Virus record (IMG/VR): IMGVR_UViG_3300024346_009569
Location: 1-64,000 of that record
Strand: one strand, 5' to 3'
Origin: a virus
DNA length: 64,000 nt
Shown piece after piece: positions 24,291 to 31,637 of this stretch. The first letter of the stretch is position 1; every line of letters starts with the position of its first letter. The notes below the pieces were generated by a model, which saw only the letters and a list, made by a program, of their open reading frames with translations, was not told the DNA's origin and searched no databases. The position numbers were made by a program, and so were the translations under genes.

Positions 24291-24523
24291 AGCTTTTCTA
24301 TTTCTTGTTTAACTTCTTGCCAATATCCCATAGTTGAATATTCAACATTTGTAAATGTATTAGAATGTGGATTAGCTAATATTATCTCATCTACTGCAAT
24401 TAATGCACATTGTTTAGTATTATATTTATGTAAATCTTCATCATATAATCCTATCTTATTTCTTGATTCGGCATTATTAAAGAATTTATCATATAGTTCT
24501 AATGCTTGTTCTTTTGGTGTCAT
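24287..24523 (-). CDS. Hypothetical protein (78 aa)
   Basis: MTPKEQALELYDKFFNNAE, then KQCALIAVDEIILANPHSN and the ending YWQEVKQEIEKL. This is a pattern I know from many short genes of large phages and mobile elements of Bacteroidetes, always without assigned function. It starts in the AAATGTTATG context just after the tRNA at 24539-24610. Confidence 0.65.
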   Translation of the reverse strand: MTPKEQALELYDKFFNNAESRNKIGLYDEDLHKYNTKQCALIAVDEIILANPHSNTFTNVEYSTMGYWQEVKQEIEKL

Positions 24524-24538
24524 AACATTTATTTTGAG

Positions 24539-24610
24539 TGGGCCCGGAGGATTACGATACCCCGGCCTAATGATTATGAGTCATTTGCTCTACCTCTGAG
24601 CTACGAGCCC
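24539..24610 (-). tRNA. tRNA with CAT anticodon (Met, or Ile after lysidine modification)
   Basis: Acceptor GGGCTCG/CGGGCCC (one wobble), a perfect D arm GCTC-AGAGGTA-GAGC and a perfect anticodon stem AATGA/TCATT with loop CTCATAA, giving anticodon CAT. The T arm (GGGGT-ATCGTAA-TCCTC) departs from the usual TTCRANY loop, so the tRNA may be specialised or decaying. Initiator, elongator Met and Ile2 cannot be separated from sequence alone. Confidence 0.8.
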
Positions 24611-24754
24611 TAAATTGAAGAACTTACACGGGACCAACCGCAAGGTATTCTTCATGAAGGAGTGTCTATCTGTATTCTCCTAACCCTGGTTCAGGACGTT
24701 TGTGTCGTCTAACCAGTCTCATCAGTTCTCGGCACAACCCTAGATGAGAGTCTG
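24611..24754 (-). ncRNA. Structured non-coding stretch between two tRNA-type genes
   Basis: No coding frame is seen, but several strong hairpins follow one another on the minus strand: CTCATC/GATGAG, CTGGTT/AACCAG enclosing GACG/CGTC with an ACACAAA loop, GGAG/CTCC, and GAAGAA/TTCTTC enclosing ACC/GGT. The compact folding and its place between two tRNA-type genes suggest a processed RNA. No known family fits. Confidence 0.45.
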
Positions 24755-24901
24755 CTGTAGTGGATGGATTCGAACCATCAAGTGGAGATTCAATTGATGA
24801 CAAACGCTTGCAAGCTGGTGGTCTACCCCATATCATCAATCTATTTCTTTATCCACGTCCTCGGGACAGGAGGATACGTGTGCCAGTTCCGCCACACTAC
24901 A
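24755..24901 (-). tRNA. Oversized tRNA-like gene (147 nt)
   Basis: Acceptor TGTAGTG/CACTACA is perfect, with G and CA following, and the T arm GATGG-TTCGAAT-CCATC is canonical. A D-arm-like GGCGGAACTGG is present. TCCTC/GAGGA encloses the 7-base loop CTGTCCC, which would give anticodon GTC (Asp) but with an unusual C37. Between this arm and the T arm lie nearly 80 bases, folding into a long arm closed by GTGGA/TCCAC with an inner TTGATGA/TCATCAA. This matches the build of the RNA at 2981-3107. Confidence 0.5.
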
Positions 24902-24907
24902 GTTTAT

Positions 24908-25279
24908 TTACTCTAAATCTAATTCTAATTGGTTACTAGTGTAACTTACATTAGCACCTTTTGGTAAATTAGTCCAAGTTGTATTTCCATTTGTTATAAT
25001 ACTAGAAGCATTATAACTAGTACCACTTCCTGATGTTGTTGTTAAGTTTGTATCACCAGGTTGGCAAGTTATCTTATACTTATCCCATGGATTTACATAA
25101 TGTGGTTCTTGCCACATCGGGCTTGGTTTGAATTCTTCAATAGGTGATCCATAATCAGGACAATCTTTAATCTGATCCAATTCCGAAACAATGGTTTCCC
25201 ATTGCTTCGGTGTTGGTCCTTCTTCATTTACTGCTCTAGCAAATCCTTTAAGCCAAAATATAAATTGATCTTTATTCAT
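24908..25279 (-). CDS. Hypothetical protein (123 aa)
   Basis: The N-terminus FIFWLKGFARAVNEEGPTPKQWETIV is a helical module seen in small proteins of Bacteroidetes phages, followed by a Pro-rich middle and a Ser/Thr/Gly-rich C-terminal part. It overlaps the groEL stop by eight bases, which places it in the chaperonin operon. The function is unknown. Confidence 0.6.
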   Translation of the reverse strand: MNKDQFIFWLKGFARAVNEEGPTPKQWETIVSELDQIKDCPDYGSPIEEFKPSPMWQEPHYVNPWDKYKITCQPGDTNLTTTSGSGTSYNASSIITNGNTTWTNLPKGANVSYTSNQLELDLE

Positions 25280-26909
25280 ACATTCCCATATTTCCCATGT
25301 CTGGTTGTTGTTGGTCTTTCTTCTCTTCAGGTTTGTTATATATAATTGATTCTGTAATCAAAATTGTACCTGCAACTGATACCGCGTTTTCTAATGCTAA
25401 ACGAGTAACTTTAGTTGGATCGATAATACCTTCTTCAACTAAGTCTGTGATGATTTTAGTTTTTAAATTATAACCATAATCGGATTCAACATTAGCTAAT
25501 CGGTTTACAATACTAAATGATTCTAAATTTTCGTATCCGGCATTAGATAATATTTTTAGGAATGGGGCTGTACAAGCACGATAAACAATATCACGTCCTA
25601 AATCCAAATCTACATTATCGTATTTTTTATTAGCTAATACCTCACGAGCATGTATTAAAGCTACTCCACCACCAGGTAATATACCTTCTTGTAATGCTGC
25701 TTTGGTTGCGTGTAGTGCATCATCAACACGGTCCTTTTTCTCTCTCATTTCTACTTCCGTAGGAGCGCCGATATTAATTACTGCTACACCACCTGATAAT
25801 TTACCTAAACGTTCTTGTAGTTTTTCACGTTCAAACATTGACTTAGCATTGTCGATTTGTTGTTTTAAATCATCAATACGTTGCTCAATTTCCTCAACAT
25901 TACCTTTACCATCAACAATTGTTGTTGTTTCTTTAGCCACTGTAACTAAGCGAGCCGAACCTAGCCAATCGGAATTGAATTTCTCCAACTTCATTCCCTT
26001 TTCTGGTGAGATAACTTGCCCGCCTGTTACTGTAGCAATGTCTTCTAAGATATGCAAACGGCGATCTCCGAAATCAGGTGCTTTAACTACTGCTGCTTTT
26101 AGAATACCACGCATCTTATTTACTAATAATGTTGATAGCGCTTCACCATCAATATCTTCAGCAATAACTAACAATTCATCATTTGATTGTGATAATGAAT
26201 TTAATAGCGGTAGTAATTCCTTAACTTGAGTTAAACGGCCATTATACAATAGAATCTTCGGATTGTTTAATGTAGCTGTCATTGTATCGTTATTAGTAAC
26301 GAAGTATAATGATTTATATCCTTTATCGATTTGAATACCTTCTACAATCTCTAATGACGTTTCACCAATACGAGATTCCTCTACTGTAACTACACCATCT
26401 ACACCTACTGCTTGCATTGCCTCAGAAATCAATGCACCGATTTCCTCATCACCATTAGCTGAAATAACTGCTACTTGCTTGATTTGCTCGTCTGAAGTAA
26501 TATCTTTAGATATTTCTTTAATTTTAGCAATAACTTCCTTAGTTGCTTGCTCAATACCGCGTTTAACTTCTACTGCATTCGATCCAGCTTTAATAGCATT
26601 GAATCCATCTGCAATCATAGTAGCAGCAAGTAATGTAGTTGTAGTAGTGCCATCACCAGCTAAATCAGCTGTTTTAATTGCTGCTTGTTTTAATAATTGT
26701 GCACCAATGTTTTCGATTGGGTTTTCCAATTCAATTGAACGAGCAACTGTAACACCGTCTTTAGTTGATACTGGGTTCTCACCTGCATTATCGATGATTA
26801 CGTTACGACCGTTTGGTCCTAATGTGCACGTAACTGCATCTGATAATTTGATGACGCCTTTTAATAATTTGGTTTTTGCGTCTTGATTAAATACTATTTG
26901 CTTACTCAT
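25272..26909 (-). CDS. groEL: GroEL-type chaperonin
   Basis: A complete 545-residue group I chaperonin. Conserved parts include LGPNGRNVIIDN near residue 30, TKDGVTVARSIELEN, the nucleotide loop GDGTTTTTLLAATM near 84, RVDDALHATKAALQEGILPG with the ATP-hydrolysis Asp near 395, and the flexible tail ending MGNMGMY. With the GroES encoded just upstream it could form a full folding chamber for phage capsid or other proteins. A complete GroEL/GroES pair is rare in phages. Base composition and CGT-type Arg codons match phage neighbours, so it is not a very recent capture. Confidence 0.96.
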   Translation of the reverse strand: MSKQIVFNQDAKTKLLKGVIKLSDAVTCTLGPNGRNVIIDNAGENPVSTKDGVTVARSIELENPIENIGAQLLKQAAIKTADLAGDGTTTTTLLAATMIADGFNAIKAGSNAVEVKRGIEQATKEVIAKIKEISKDITSDEQIKQVAVISANGDEEIGALISEAMQAVGVDGVVTVEESRIGETSLEIVEGIQIDKGYKSLYFVTNNDTMTATLNNPKILLYNGRLTQVKELLPLLNSLSQSNDELLVIAEDIDGEALSTLLVNKMRGILKAAVVKAPDFGDRRLHILEDIATVTGGQVISPEKGMKLEKFNSDWLGSARLVTVAKETTTIVDGKGNVEEIEQRIDDLKQQIDNAKSMFEREKLQERLGKLSGGVAVINIGAPTEVEMREKKDRVDDALHATKAALQEGILPGGGVALIHAREVLANKKYDNVDLDLGRDIVYRACTAPFLKILSNAGYENLESFSIVNRLANVESDYGYNLKTKIITDLVEEGIIDPTKVTRLALENAVSVAGTILITESIIYNKPEEKKDQQQPDMGNMGMYE

Positions 26910-27201
26910 TGTCTTCTGTTTCGATTAATGCTAAAACGTTATTTTCTCCTGTAACGAGGTATTCTACCCCATCATATTCTACTCTTACTGGTCCGATTTT
27001 AGGTAGGATAACTTTATCACCTACTTTAAATGTAGATGGAATTAATTTACCTTCTCCATTTCGGCGTCCAGGTCCTACTCCGATAATAGTTCCAACGTGG
27101 GGCATTTCCTTGCCCATATCTGGTACTACAATTGAACCGTAGAATTTCTCTCCGGATTCTTCATTTTTAACGACGATATTGTCGAATACTGCTTTTATCA
27201 T
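26902..27201 (-). CDS. groES: GroES-type co-chaperonin
   Basis: A 99-residue lid protein: FDNIVVKNEESGEKFYGSIV with the mobile loop, then GTIIGVGPGRRNGEGKLIPS, KVGDKVILPKIG and YLVTGENNVLALIE. Length and motifs are those of bacterial GroES rather than T4 gp31. It overlaps groEL by eight bases and the 98-residue gene by four, so it is translated in one operon from the promoter at 27519-27535. Confidence 0.94.
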   Translation of the reverse strand: MIKAVFDNIVVKNEESGEKFYGSIVVPDMGKEMPHVGTIIGVGPGRRNGEGKLIPSTFKVGDKVILPKIGPVRVEYDGVEYLVTGENNVLALIETEDNE

Positions 27202-27494
27202 GCTGTTACTAAGTTTTTAATTTCTTCTTTTACTGATGTATAATTACTTAAAAATTCTCGGAGTGAATAAGTCTCGCGCTTATTTGCTACTTGGTAACGA
27301 ATAATTTTATCCATTGCATTTGACAATGAAGTAAAACTACCACAGAAATTGTTTCCAGTTTTTGTTGAATCGATTACAGTGTAGCTGTACTCATCTACTT
27401 GGATTTCGTAAGGCGCTAATAATGCGTCAGAAATAATGGATTGTGATTTGGTTTGGCCTTTCACACGGCCAAATGCTTTTTTCTCTTCGCTCAT
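27198..27494 (-). CDS. Hypothetical protein heading the chaperonin operon (98 aa)
   Basis: Starts MSEEKKAFGRVKGQTKSQSI and is predicted mixed alpha/beta with a central TKTGNNFCGSFTSLSNAMDK. It overlaps groES by four bases and follows the operon promoter by 25 bases. It may be a substrate adaptor or simply co-regulated; no family is recognised. Confidence 0.65.
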   Translation of the reverse strand: MSEEKKAFGRVKGQTKSQSIISDALLAPYEIQVDEYSYTVIDSTKTGNNFCGSFTSLSNAMDKIIRYQVANKRETYSLREFLSNYTSVKEEIKNLVTA

Positions 27495-27518
27495 ATAACT
27501 TTTATTTTTAGTACAGTG

Positions 27519-27535
27519 TAAATATAATTAAGAAA
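27519..27535 (-). promoter_or_regulatory. Phage promoter motif P10 (chaperonin operon)
   Basis: The minus strand reads TTTCTTAATTATATTTA, 25 bases ahead of the gene leading into groES and groEL. A G-rich AGGGAA upstream can pair weakly with TTTCTT. Confidence 0.65.
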
Positions 27536-27552
27536 ATTATACTTCCCTATTT

Positions 27553-27567
27553 CGTATATAAATATAT
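27553..27567 (-). promoter_or_regulatory. Class-II promoter-like site
   Basis: The minus strand reads ATATATTTATATACG, right after the sliding-clamp gene and about 20 bases before P10, so the chaperonin operon may have two promoters in tandem. Confidence 0.35.
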
Positions 27568-28284
27568 CTAATTTAAAGAAGCCATAATAAAGTACTGAGA
27601 GATGGCATCTCCTTCAATAAACATTAGATGCATTAATCCATCTTCGTTTACTTTCATTTCAGCTTTATCGAAGTTTTTATTTGCTGTTAATATTTCACGT
27701 AACACATCTGATGGAAATAATAATGGAGCAAACGGCATTCCTTCGGTTTTGGATGGAATATTGAATTCCAATTTATTAGCATATCCTGATGGATCACCTA
27801 ATATGATACGTGCTGTATCGTTATGTGGTTCTAATGTAAATGTTTTAATATCTGGTCCTAATGCTTTCTTACAATCAATAAATCGAGTAACGAAATCGGG
27901 CTCCATATCGTAATGCAACTGATAAGTTACATCAATTGCATTTGGTGTTTTAGGGATTAATGATATATCTGATGCTGAAAACATCATTTTGTATTGGTTA
28001 TCTTCAATTAGTAGTTTTTCTACAATACCGAATTTCTCCTGGTACTGAATATCTACATTCGTATCTAGGATATGTAGTAATTTTAATAATGGGGATGTTT
28101 CGAATATACCGAATTCAGCATTTGGTAATTCAATTGGTAATACAACTTCACCTACTACATCACGATTAGTAGTAGAGAATGGAATTGTTAACACATTATT
28201 TTTAATGTTGAACTTAACTGCTTCAGTCAGTCCATTCAGATAATATTTTTCAATACTATCTACTAATTTACGTTTATCGATCAT
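27568..28284 (-). CDS. Sliding clamp (gp45/PCNA-like)
   Basis: A 238-residue processivity clamp resembling T4 gp45: an early LTEAVKFNIKNNVLTIPF strand pair, GIFETSPLLKLLHIL near residue 58, MMFSASDISLIPKTPNA near 98 and a late PLLFPSDVLREILTANK followed by strands ending QYFIMASLN. The length equals that of gp45-type clamps, which form a trimeric ring tethering the polymerase. The gp44/gp62 loader and gp43 polymerase are encoded within a few kilobases. Confidence 0.88.
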   Translation of the reverse strand: MIDKRKLVDSIEKYYLNGLTEAVKFNIKNNVLTIPFSTTNRDVVGEVVLPIELPNAEFGIFETSPLLKLLHILDTNVDIQYQEKFGIVEKLLIEDNQYKMMFSASDISLIPKTPNAIDVTYQLHYDMEPDFVTRFIDCKKALGPDIKTFTLEPHNDTARIILGDPSGYANKLEFNIPSKTEGMPFAPLLFPSDVLREILTANKNFDKAEMKVNEDGLMHLMFIEGDAISQYFIMASLN

Positions 28285-28306
28285 AACCTTAATTTAATGA
28301 AGAAAT

Positions 28307-28945
28307 CTAGTTTAGCTTTAAAAGCATACCAATTCCCATATAAGCATTTGGACGCATAGAACCTTCATGTACGTTACCACCAACTTGTAATTGAAGTAAA
28401 TTGTCATTTAATGATTTACGAACAATTGATAATCCAAATGATTGGAATGGTTGTGTAAAGTTTGTAGTCATATGTGGGCCCATATACCACTGTACTATCT
28501 TTGGACGGTATACTTCTACAATTCGTTCCTTAACTTTTGGTTTTACATCAGCAATCCATCTTCTACTTACTAAGCGATTATGTGAGATTGTATCTGTAAT
28601 TATAACATTACCAATTCCATCTTCTAATGTAAGTGTTTCTTTATGTACATTTTTTGGATAGTATTGTTGTAGGATAGCAACAGTATCTAATGCTGTAGGA
28701 GCAGTTGGTACTGGTACCATTGTGTATTTTAATACTTCAACTGTTTTAGTAACTGTTCTAACTCGTGGTTTTGGTGCCTTAGCAACAGGTACAATTATTG
28801 GTTTTGGTGCTGGAACAGGAATTGGTATTACTTTAGATACGGTAGCAATTCCGTTCTTATATGTTTTAACAATAATAAATTTTTGTTTTTGGCCAAACGC
28901 TGACACTCCCATCAGCATTAGTAGTAGTATGTATAACTTTTTCAT
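28307..28945 (-). CDS. Exported Pro/Val-rich protein with barrel-like C-terminus
   Basis: Residues 1-18 (MKKLYILLLMLMGVSAFG) are a signal peptide. Residues 38-82 are a rigid Pro/Val/Lys linker (IPIPVPAPKPIIVPVAKAPK). The C-terminal 70 residues have alternating strands and end YMGIGMLLKLN, like an outer-membrane beta protein. It could span the periplasm. It starts just after a class-II promoter-like site and lies between polymerase and clamp genes. Confidence 0.65.
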   Translation of the reverse strand: MKKLYILLLMLMGVSAFGQKQKFIIVKTYKNGIATVSKVIPIPVPAPKPIIVPVAKAPKPRVRTVTKTVEVLKYTMVPVPTAPTALDTVAILQQYYPKNVHKETLTLEDGIGNVIITDTISHNRLVSRRWIADVKPKVKERIVEVYRPKIVQWYMGPHMTTNFTQPFQSFGLSIVRKSLNDNLLQLQVGGNVHEGSMRPNAYMGIGMLLKLN

Positions 28946-28946
28946 C

Positions 28947-28961
28947 GTATATAAATATATA
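28947..28961 (-). promoter_or_regulatory. Class-II promoter-like site
   Basis: The minus strand reads TATATATTTATATAC, ending two bases before the ATG of the exported Pro/Val-rich protein, so a transcript from it would be leaderless or nearly so. Confidence 0.4.
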
Positions 28962-28965
28962 TTTT

Positions 28966-31605
28966 TTAATCAAAAGTGAAGAACTTGTTAAAATTAGCAT
29001 TAAATATAGGCATTCCCCATCCAATATCGGAATATAGGCCTTCAATTTTGTTTTTCATTACTGAATCAAATAATAGTCCTCTATTAATGTATTTTTCAAT
29101 AAATTCAATAATTTGTGGAGGATCATTATAGCCGTTAAATCCGATACAATCAATCTTAAATGGATTATCTTTTAAATAAGCAATTAGCATTTTATCGCCA
29201 ATCTGGAATTTAGAGTATTGTTTATCTAATCCTTTAAATTGTAGTAAGTCATTATAGCGAATAGCAGCTTTAGTATTGATTGGACATTTTAATCGTAATT
29301 TACTAAATATCTCACCATTTCTAGGACGTGAATCAATATATGATCCTAATTGTTTTAGGCCAGTCGGTTTCAATAGCTGACGCCAATCAATTGTGTTTAC
29401 CTTAGTTTTAAAATCAAGTATTTGCTTATCGATGTCTTGTTTTTGTTTACCGAACATGATTTGATTTAGAATCGACTCACCAAATTCACGGAATAATGGT
29501 GGAAAATTCGATTTCATCAGATCTAATCCCTTCATGTCTAGCTCTTCAACTGTAACACCTTCCTTATTTACAATATACATTGCGTAACGACGTTTACCTG
29601 AGAAGTAGCCCCGTTCGATTACTACTTCTTGTTTTAATTCAAAGTAGTGAGGTCGATCATGTAAATTAAATAAGTCAACTACTAGTGTATCTAAATGTTT
29701 ATTTGCTAATAATTGAATCTCGGTAGCAATCTCTAATGTAGCTGCAATACAAGCCGCTTTATCAGTTAAATCAACACCTTCAGCTCGTAGTAAATCCTTA
29801 ACATGAATGAATAATGAGTCGGTATCTGAAGTAATAATATAATCTTTATTATTTGTACCTAATCGCTCATTCATTATTTTATTACAGAATATAATCGATT
29901 CTTGAGTTAATCGTTGTCCTGTTAATGTAATAGCTTTAGATATCATTTTATGACCATCAGTGTAGCGCCATGAGTTTAAAGCAAATACACCATACACGTC
30001 ATTTAATTTAATTTTATATGCATGTTGGCGTCGGTTATAAAACTCACCCATAACAGTATCACCTGCTTTATATGCTTTTTTCATTAAATTCTTATACTCG
30101 ACACGTTTATTAAACCAGTCAGTTAGAATTTCACATACAACTGATTGTTTATTTTTATCGAATATAACACCAGCAGCTGATATAATTAGGTTATTATTTT
30201 TAACGAAATTATACATTATACCTGCTGTGGTATCTGTTAGCTTTAATGTTTTATCTGGTAGTAGTTTTTCGACTGTAATCTTAGTGTTTGGGTCCATGTG
30301 CTTCAGCTCATCTAAGGACCACTGACTATCAGTTTTATGTTTGTTTACAATTCTACCTACTAGCGTTTCAATACCAATATTTAAAGAACGAATAATAGAT
30401 GGGTATAGCGATGTAAAGTCTAAGTCAATTACCCACTCGTATAGGCCCGGTTCTGGATCCTTTAAATATCCACCGGCATATTCAGATAATTCAATAATTT
30501 CATCTAATTGTTCTTTAGTGATTTTACCTGTTTTGTAATCAAATTCAGCTTTCTTACGTGATAATCCACCTAATTTAGGATTTGATGTAGTCGGTTTATT
30601 AGGCGATACAATATTCTTACGTTTTAGGTAAGTTAAAATAGCACCATCATTTAGAGCCGTTGAATAATAGATGTTATCGTAGGTAGTATGACATAGGTGA
30701 CCAACAGTAACTGTTAGATCGATAAATTTCATTTTTTCCTCTAACTTAACTAGAATCTCAACGTCGCGAATGTTATATTCGATAAATTTCTGTACGTCTT
30801 CCTTAAATAATTTATCTAATGAACCATAATACTCAATTTTACCTAACTTAACGTATTTAGTTCCAATATTACCTAATGCGTATGATGGTTCTTGTTTAGT
30901 TACATATTTTTTAAATAGTAACATATAATCTAGGTGATTTAAACCACCAATTTTAACTACTTGCTCGCCATCATTTTCACCTACAGCTACTTTTCTAATC
31001 GGAGATAAGCGGTCAGCTTGCGTTTTACCTAATACTTTGGCAATTCTGTTGTATGTGTAAGGCACATCGAAGAATTCACTATTCCACCCCGAGATTATCG
31101 TAGGATCTAATTCATTCCATTTATCTAGGAACGTTTGCAGCAGGATTTTTTCCGAAATACAAGAGATAACAAATGTATTATCTTTTTCAGAATTTGTAAG
31201 TAATTGATCTTCATCTAGAATATAGCAATAATATTGCTTTAACGAATTATCATATAAAGCAATTGATGTAATTTTAGTTGGAGCATTAGCTACTGTTTGT
31301 GGTGTTAATGCACCTGCAATTTCGCACTCAATATCAAAGAATACCGTATTGTGAAATTCTGGTGTATCATCTGATTCTGAGTATAAATCAACTAGTACTC
31401 GAGTGTGTTTATCAACGTCTGTTTCGTAGCAATCACCTGAGTATGTTTTAGTAGGTGATACTTTATCCCCAAACAATGTTAAATAATGTCCTTTGGTATC
31501 TGGTTTGAAAAATGTGGGTTGGTACTCGAATGAGTTCCAACCCAATTTATCATCACGTAAGTGATATTTCTTTTCTCTAGAATCGTAATAGATTGATTGA
31601 TACAT
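28966..31605 (-). CDS. Family B DNA polymerase (gp43-like)
   Basis: A full-length 879-residue replicative polymerase. The 3'-5' exonuclease has NTVFFDIECE near residue 86, ISGWNSEFFDVPYTYNR near 170 and YNIRDVEI near 290. The polymerase domain has motif A LDFTSLYPSII near 400, motif B KLNDVYGVF near 530 and motif C TSDTDSLF near 595. The late FNKFFTFD resembles a clamp-binding tail. Length and order match T4 gp43. It is followed by an exported protein gene and the clamp, and it has its own promoter 16 bases upstream. Confidence 0.95.
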   Translation of the reverse strand: MYQSIYYDSREKKYHLRDDKLGWNSFEYQPTFFKPDTKGHYLTLFGDKVSPTKTYSGDCYETDVDKHTRVLVDLYSESDDTPEFHNTVFFDIECEIAGALTPQTVANAPTKITSIALYDNSLKQYYCYILDEDQLLTNSEKDNTFVISCISEKILLQTFLDKWNELDPTIISGWNSEFFDVPYTYNRIAKVLGKTQADRLSPIRKVAVGENDGEQVVKIGGLNHLDYMLLFKKYVTKQEPSYALGNIGTKYVKLGKIEYYGSLDKLFKEDVQKFIEYNIRDVEILVKLEEKMKFIDLTVTVGHLCHTTYDNIYYSTALNDGAILTYLKRKNIVSPNKPTTSNPKLGGLSRKKAEFDYKTGKITKEQLDEIIELSEYAGGYLKDPEPGLYEWVIDLDFTSLYPSIIRSLNIGIETLVGRIVNKHKTDSQWSLDELKHMDPNTKITVEKLLPDKTLKLTDTTAGIMYNFVKNNNLIISAAGVIFDKNKQSVVCEILTDWFNKRVEYKNLMKKAYKAGDTVMGEFYNRRQHAYKIKLNDVYGVFALNSWRYTDGHKMISKAITLTGQRLTQESIIFCNKIMNERLGTNNKDYIITSDTDSLFIHVKDLLRAEGVDLTDKAACIAATLEIATEIQLLANKHLDTLVVDLFNLHDRPHYFELKQEVVIERGYFSGKRRYAMYIVNKEGVTVEELDMKGLDLMKSNFPPLFREFGESILNQIMFGKQKQDIDKQILDFKTKVNTIDWRQLLKPTGLKQLGSYIDSRPRNGEIFSKLRLKCPINTKAAIRYNDLLQFKGLDKQYSKFQIGDKMLIAYLKDNPFKIDCIGFNGYNDPPQIIEFIEKYINRGLLFDSVMKNKIEGLYSDIGWGMPIFNANFNKFFTFD

Positions 31606-31620
31606 ATAACCTTTTTGTTA

Positions 31621-31637
31621 TAAACATAATTAAGAAA
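31621..31637 (-). promoter_or_regulatory. Phage promoter motif P11 (DNA polymerase)
   Basis: The minus strand reads TTTCTTAATTATGTTTA, 16 bases ahead of the polymerase start. The preceding GAGAAA can pair with TTTCTT across an ATTAA loop. Confidence 0.65.

Noticed and set aside
24611-24754. Hammerhead ribozyme candidate (CTGATGAG)
   Set aside because: The second conserved core strand with GAAA and a cleavage-site stem in the right order are not found.
25702-26229. Plus-strand frames inside groEL
   Set aside because: Typical shadows of a highly conserved gene; GroEL motifs run through the whole region on the minus strand.
21366-28961. T4-type late promoters (TATAAATA)
   Set aside because: TATAAATA occurs at these sites only on the strand opposite to the genes; on the coding strand the core reads TATTTATA, which fits a TA-nn-TTTA box better.
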